Positions 60,453-64,000 of a stretch of DNA of 64,000 bases are shown piece after piece. How positions within the stretch are numbered: the first letter of the stretch is position 1; the number at the start of each line of letters is the position of its first letter. The stretch comes from Ga0077536 sp943370145. GTDB lineage: Bacteria > Pseudomonadota > Gammaproteobacteria > Ga0077536. The notes beneath the pieces are model-generated. The model saw only the letters and a program-made list of their open reading frames with translations. It was not told the origin of the DNA and did no database searches. The translations under genes and the position numbers were made by a program. Location: positions 1 to 64,000 of the forward strand of contig CALRPY020000007.1 in the NCBI GenBank assembly GCA_943370145.1, read 5' to 3'.

Positions 60453-61593
60453 TGCCCGCCTCCGGATAGTGCGCGAGCATGTCCTCGACGATCGCCGACC
60501 ACTTGAAACGACTGGCGAATGCGCGACAGGCGTCGCTGTCGAAGCGCTGCCCGCCAGAAAGGAAGCGCTCAAGGGCATCTCGTAGTGCCGGCACGCTTGG
60601 CTCGTCGACGAAAAATCCGGACCGCCCTTCCTCGACGGCATCAACCGCTCCGGCGAGGCGCGCGGCGAGGCTGGGCACCCCGGTTGCGGCCGCTTCCAGG
60701 TAAACGATGCCGAAGCCTTCGTGGCTGCCGGGAATCACAGAGGACGTGAGCACGAAGAGGTCGGCTCCTGCATACAGCGCTTTGAGCTTTTCGTCACTGA
60801 CCCGACCCGTGAAATGCACGCGATCCCGGATGCCGCATTGTACCGCCAGCGCTTCGAGCGCCGCCCGCCCAGTGCCGTCGCCAGCCACGGTATATTCGAA
60901 GTCGTGGCGCTCGCGAAGCAGTCCCAGCGCCTTGATGACCAGTCCCACGTTCTTGCGGGGTTCGGACAGGCGACTAACCGTGAGCAGGCGTGTTCGCGGC
61001 CCTCGTGGGGCGCGGGTAATCTCAAGGAATTGGCCCCCCACACCCACCCAGCTAACCGCGATTCGGGATGCACAGTTCGGGACTTGCCTGGCTAGCACAT
61101 CCGCTGTGTAGCGGCTATTCGCGAAGATCGCGCGCGCCATTGGCAGTGATCTCTCCACGAGTTTCAGAGTGGCGCGCCTCCAGTGTGCCGCAAAGCGCTT
61201 CCAGAGCCATTCCTCCCAGCGCCACAGCGGAGTGTTGGCAAGATCGGGCCGAGCGGTTGGCAGGTATGGATACAGGAAGTCATTGCCGTGAACCGAAACC
61301 ACGGTTGGCCGGCCGGTGAGTGCCAGCCACGCGTGGGGCGCAGCAAGCGCGTGCCAGATGTCGACAGGCTCGTCTCTGAGTCGTTTCCAGTCCCGTTCCC
61401 GGCAGGTAGAAAGGATCGGTTTCAGCACCACGCCGTCCGGTGCGGTGACGTCTCGGGACCCGCGCGGGCAATAAACGGTGACCTCGATATCGGGCCGCCG
61501 ACCGAGCTCAGCAGCCATGTGCCAGGAATAGGTCTCGACCCCGCCGATGTCAGGCGGAAACTCGGATGTCACGAGACCAATACGCGTCGTCAA
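60439..61593 (-). CDS. Family 4 glycosyltransferase
   Basis: 384 residues, GT-B fold. N-terminal E-F-P-P-D-I-G-G-V-E-T-Y-S-W-H near 10-24 is typical of GT4 enzymes. The donor site carries V-S-R-L-S-E-P-R-K-N near 208 and E-G-F-G-I-V-Y-L-E-A-A-A-T-G-V-P near 294-309. Its end overlaps the deacetylase start. The upstream glycosyltransferase is 39 bases away. Probably assembles part of a second glycan repeat. Specificity unknown. Confidence 0.88.
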   Translation of the reverse strand: MTTRIGLVTSEFPPDIGGVETYSWHMAAELGRRPDIEVTVYCPRGSRDVTAPDGVVLKPILSTCRERDWKRLRDEPVDIWHALAAPHAWLALTGRPTVVSVHGNDFLYPYLPTARPDLANTPLWRWEEWLWKRFAAHWRRATLKLVERSLPMARAIFANSRYTADVLARQVPNCASRIAVSWVGVGGQFLEITRAPRGPRTRLLTVSRLSEPRKNVGLVIKALGLLRERHDFEYTVAGDGTGRAALEALAVQCGIRDRVHFTGRVSDEKLKALYAGADLFVLTSSVIPGSHEGFGIVYLEAAATGVPSLAARLAGAVDAVEEGRSGFFVDEPSVPALRDALERFLSGGQRFDSDACRAFASRFKWSAIVEDMLAHYPEAGSAGH

Positions 61594-61632
61594 GTTCTGG
61601 CCTCGATCACTGACTGGCTCTGATTCCAGCGC

Positions 61633-62832
61633 TCAACGGAAGCGCCAGCCCAGATAGTCGTCGAACATCACACCCGCTAGCTTTGCCACTCGGGAAGCAA
61701 GCGGAAGCTGCTTGCTTCGCAGGCGCTCGATGCCGCGCAGGAATTCGCGCACATGTTGGCGCCCGGCATCAAGCGAGTACTGTCGCTCCAGATATTCAAA
61801 ACCTCCGTCCGCTAGCCTGCGTCGCAATTCGGCGCTTCCCAGCAGGTCGATGATGCAGTTGGCGAATTCCTCCGGAGAATTGCCGAGCATGATGCCTTCA
61901 CCATTGGCAACTTCGATACCTTGGGCGCCGATATTCGTGGTGACCACCGGCAAGCGATGCATCATCGCCTCGCCGATCTTGCCCTTGAGCCCGGCACCGA
62001 ATCTGAGCGGGCATATCGAAACTTCGCTCGCCAGGAGATAAGGGCCGGTATCCGGCACATAGCCCGTAACCTCGACCGCCGGCCCCGCGAGGGACAGGAC
62101 TTCGTCGGGCGGCGCGTTACCGACAATTTGCAGGTGGGCGCCGGGAACGGCTTCGCGCACGAGGGGCAGGATTTCATGCACGAACCATTTCATGGAATCG
62201 ATATTCGATGGATTGTTCGCGAAGTTCCCGACGAAGATGATTCGACCCGGCACGCGCCGCGATTCGGCGCCTGGTGGTAGGTCCGGTATCTCGTGGATAT
62301 TGGGCACGACGAAAATGCTCGCGTCGGGCAGTTCCGACAACAGCACATCCCTGTCCTCTCCCGTCACCGTTATCACCGCGTCGGCCCTACCGTATGCCGC
62401 TAGCTCTGCGGCTTTTTTCGCGCGGGACTCGCTGGAGTCGATCGCGTGTCCCAGCACTCTCGCCTTGTGTAGGTCGGAGTAGAAATAGACGTGCTCGCTG
62501 TCAATCACGATTCTGGCGGCTGGCCGGTGAACTCGAATGGAGTCGAGCACGTTTCGCGCCACATACCAGAATTCGATCATGACGATATCGTAGTCGTTGT
62601 CGCGCAATTCGCGGGACAGGCTCCCGTGAGTAACACGGATGCCGGCCGCCGCGAGTTGCGAGCGATATCCGCGATTCGCGGCCGCCTCGACATAATCCAC
62701 ACCCTTGTGGAGGACATGCAGGGTAACGTCGTTCGATTCCGCGAGCAGTCGGAGGAAATTGCCGAAGCGGAGGTCACCGCTGCATCGGTCTCCCTCCGGA
62801 TACCGAATGTGGATAGCTAAGATGCGAGCCAT
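61633..62832 (-). CDS. Glycosyltransferase (GT-B, family 4-like)
   Basis: 399 residues. GT-B features: I-D-S-E-H-V-Y-F-Y near 112-120, N-F-A-N-N-P-S-N-I-D-S-M near 200-211 and a donor-site segment G-A-G-L-K-G-K-I-G-E-A-M-M-H-R-L-P-V-V near 278-296 with one Glu of the E-x7-E motif. It resembles sugar transferases of the TIGR03087 kind but lacks their start motif. The flippase gene follows 28 bases upstream on the same strand. Sugar specificity cannot be read. Confidence 0.82.
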   Translation of the reverse strand: MARILAIHIRYPEGDRCSGDLRFGNFLRLLAESNDVTLHVLHKGVDYVEAAANRGYRSQLAAAGIRVTHGSLSRELRDNDYDIVMIEFWYVARNVLDSIRVHRPAARIVIDSEHVYFYSDLHKARVLGHAIDSSESRAKKAAELAAYGRADAVITVTGEDRDVLLSELPDASIFVVPNIHEIPDLPPGAESRRVPGRIIFVGNFANNPSNIDSMKWFVHEILPLVREAVPGAHLQIVGNAPPDEVLSLAGPAVEVTGYVPDTGPYLLASEVSICPLRFGAGLKGKIGEAMMHRLPVVTTNIGAQGIEVANGEGIMLGNSPEEFANCIIDLLGSAELRRRLADGGFEYLERQYSLDAGRQHVREFLRGIERLRSKQLPLASRVAKLAGVMFDDYLGWRFR

Positions 62833-62860
62833 GTGTTGGTTCCTGAATCATTTTTCATGT

Positions 62861-64000
62861 TCAACCTTTCGGCTTTTCGTTGCGGCGGCCGATTCGGATC
62901 AGACCGCCCCGCCACCGTGCTGCTTCGGAAGCGATTGCCGGGATTGGCACCAGGAGGAAGCAACTCGCATAGACCAGAATGCCGACGAAGGACATCACCA
63001 ACAGGTAGGTCGCGGAGTGCGCCCCATTCATGGCCGTGACGAACAACCCGTCAACGACGAACAGGGCGACGTTCATGGCGGCGGCGAGGGCCAAGGCTGG
63101 ACCCAGGCTGCGGATGACGTCCGGCAGTCGCGCGCCGATGCACCGATTGCACAGCACGAGAAGGTGCAGCGTCGAATAGGCCCATGCGATCAGCAGGCCA
63201 CAGGCAACGCCTTCTAGGCCCCAGCGTAGACCGCCGATGCAGGCGGCAGCGACCAGGGCGGTGGCCGCGATCTGCACGACGAGTTCCCGGCCCAGCCAAT
63301 TATTGGCGGCAAGCACCGCGCCTGCCGGATGGCCGACGCAGGCGAAAACACCGCCCGCGCAAAGCACCTTCAGCGGGGTTGCCGCCGGTAGCCACTTCTC
63401 GCCGTAAACGAGCAGGATGAACGGTTCGGCCAGCCAAATCAGGCCGAAATAGAGGGGCAGCATGTAAACCGCCAGCAGCGTGATCGCTCGATAGTAGATT
63501 TGTCGGGACTGGCCGAAATCCCCGGACAGCTTGCTGAGACCCCTGAACACGGGGTCATAGACAGCGCCGCTGATGGTTTGCGGCAACTTGGCGAGGCTGT
63601 CGGCCTTGTTGTACAGACCGACGCTGGTCGCGCCGGCGAGCGCACCTAAGAGAAAATTGGACGTCTGGTTCCGAAGGTAGCTCACCACATCGTTCAGCGT
63701 CAGTTTCGCACTGTACGCGCCCAGTTCTCGGGTGATCGTCATTTGGAGGCGCAAACGCACGAAATGGGGATAGGTTGCCACCCCCAAAACAGCTAGTGTC
63801 ACGCTGGATACCAAACCGCCTAAGACCAGGCTCCACGGGCCATAGCCTTGCGCGGCAAGTACGATGGACGCTGCGCTGCCAAGCGGTAGTGACAGAAGTT
63901 GGAGCGCCGTCCGTCGGCGGAACCGCATCTCCCGTTGCAGCCAAGAGGTTGGTATGTTGACAAATGGGCGGATGATGAACCCGAGTGCAGAAACCCTGAC
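62861..64000 (-). CDS. Wzx-type polysaccharide flippase (partial, 5' end outside window)
   Basis: The frame stays open to the window edge. From 64000 it reads V-R-V-S-A-L-G-F-I-I-R-P-F-V-N-I-P-T-S-W-L-Q-R-E then M-R-F-R-R-R, so the ATG at 63928 is internal. That sequence is a typical first half of oligosaccharide flippases (membrane helix, then L-Q-R-E-M-R-F-R). Remaining parts: A-G-A-T-S-V-G-L-Y-N-K-A-D-S-L near helix 6 and many further hydrophobic helices, ending in a charged C-terminal tail. It would flip the lipid-linked repeat unit of this second glycan cluster. About 380 codons are in the window. Confidence 0.85.
   Translation of the reverse strand, partial: VRVSALGFIIRPFVNIPTSWLQREMRFRRRTALQLLSLPLGSAASIVLAAQGYGPWSLVLGGLVSSVTLAVLGVATYPHFVRLRLQMTITRELGAYSAKLTLNDVVSYLRNQTSNFLLGALAGATSVGLYNKADSLAKLPQTISGAVYDPVFRGLSKLSGDFGQSRQIYYRAITLLAVYMLPLYFGLIWLAEPFILLVYGEKWLPAATPLKVLCAGGVFACVGHPAGAVLAANNWLGRELVVQIAATALVAAACIGGLRWGLEGVACGLLIAWAYSTLHLLVLCNRCIGARLPDVIRSLGPALALAAAMNVALFVVDGLFVTAMNGAHSATYLLVMSFVGILVYASCFLLVPIPAIASEAARWRGGLIRIGRRNEKPKG

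Overview
High-GC proteobacterial chromosome (probably beta- or gammaproteobacterial). The window is dominated by an exosortase A (XrtA/PEP-CTERM) exopolysaccharide locus and a long tail of surface-glycan genes. Genus-level placement is not possible from the sequence. The evidence for this class of organism is the Gram-negative export machinery (Wza-like lipoprotein, Wzz-like and BY-kinase proteins, outer-membrane barrels, a LolA-like factor), PEP-CTERM proteins, and REP-like palindromes of a type common in these phyla.

Layout. 0-0.8 kb: the edge of a probable IS256-family element, a DUF559 endonuclease-like gene and a REP-like palindrome array. 0.8-4.6 kb (minus): a methyltransferase and two FtsX/MacB-type ABC permeases, one fused to a zinc ribbon. 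4.8-8.0 kb (minus): three paralogous PEP-CTERM proteins. Two of them are preceded by near-identical sigma-54 (-24/-12) promoters, which fits RpoN-dependent control of PEP-CTERM genes. 8.7-11.5 kb (minus): the TPR lipoprotein PrsT. 11.7-14.9 kb: a LolA-like carrier (minus), then the ABC ATPase and an outer-membrane protein (plus). These probably complete the transporter whose permeases lie 7-10 kb away. 15.1-16.3 kb: a GNAT-cyclic-nucleotide-binding fusion.

16.6-34.4 kb (plus) is the canonical XrtA core in an almost uninterrupted operon. It encodes export lipoprotein, chain-length protein, tyrosine autokinase, beta-barrel, ATPase, deacetylase, FemAB-like protein, glycosyltransferases, XrtA fused to EpsI, amidotransferase and O-antigen-ligase-like polymerase. 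Sulfotransferase, deacetylase-like and glycosyltransferase genes continue it to 38.6 kb. Then come a minus-strand glycan cluster (39.1-44.5 kb) and a plus-strand block (44.7-53.0 kb) with a membrane-PQQ dehydrogenase-cytochrome fusion, an O-acetylation module (esterase, MBOAT, AlgJ-like) and an MBL-fold enzyme. A second minus-strand cluster (53.1-64.0 kb) has a formyltransferase, alpha/alpha-toroid protein, CapK-like ligase, a 1036-residue GT2-membrane-sulfatase-fold fusion, a deacetylase, two glycosyltransferases and a Wzx flippase cut by the window end.

Taken together, the window encodes polymer assembly, decoration (acetyl, sulfate, formyl or amide groups), export, and sorting of PEP-CTERM proteins into the resulting matrix. 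No priming glycosyltransferase and no PrsK/PrsR regulatory pair was found here, so both must lie elsewhere. Family names (TIGR and similar) are recalled from the literature and have not been checked by search.
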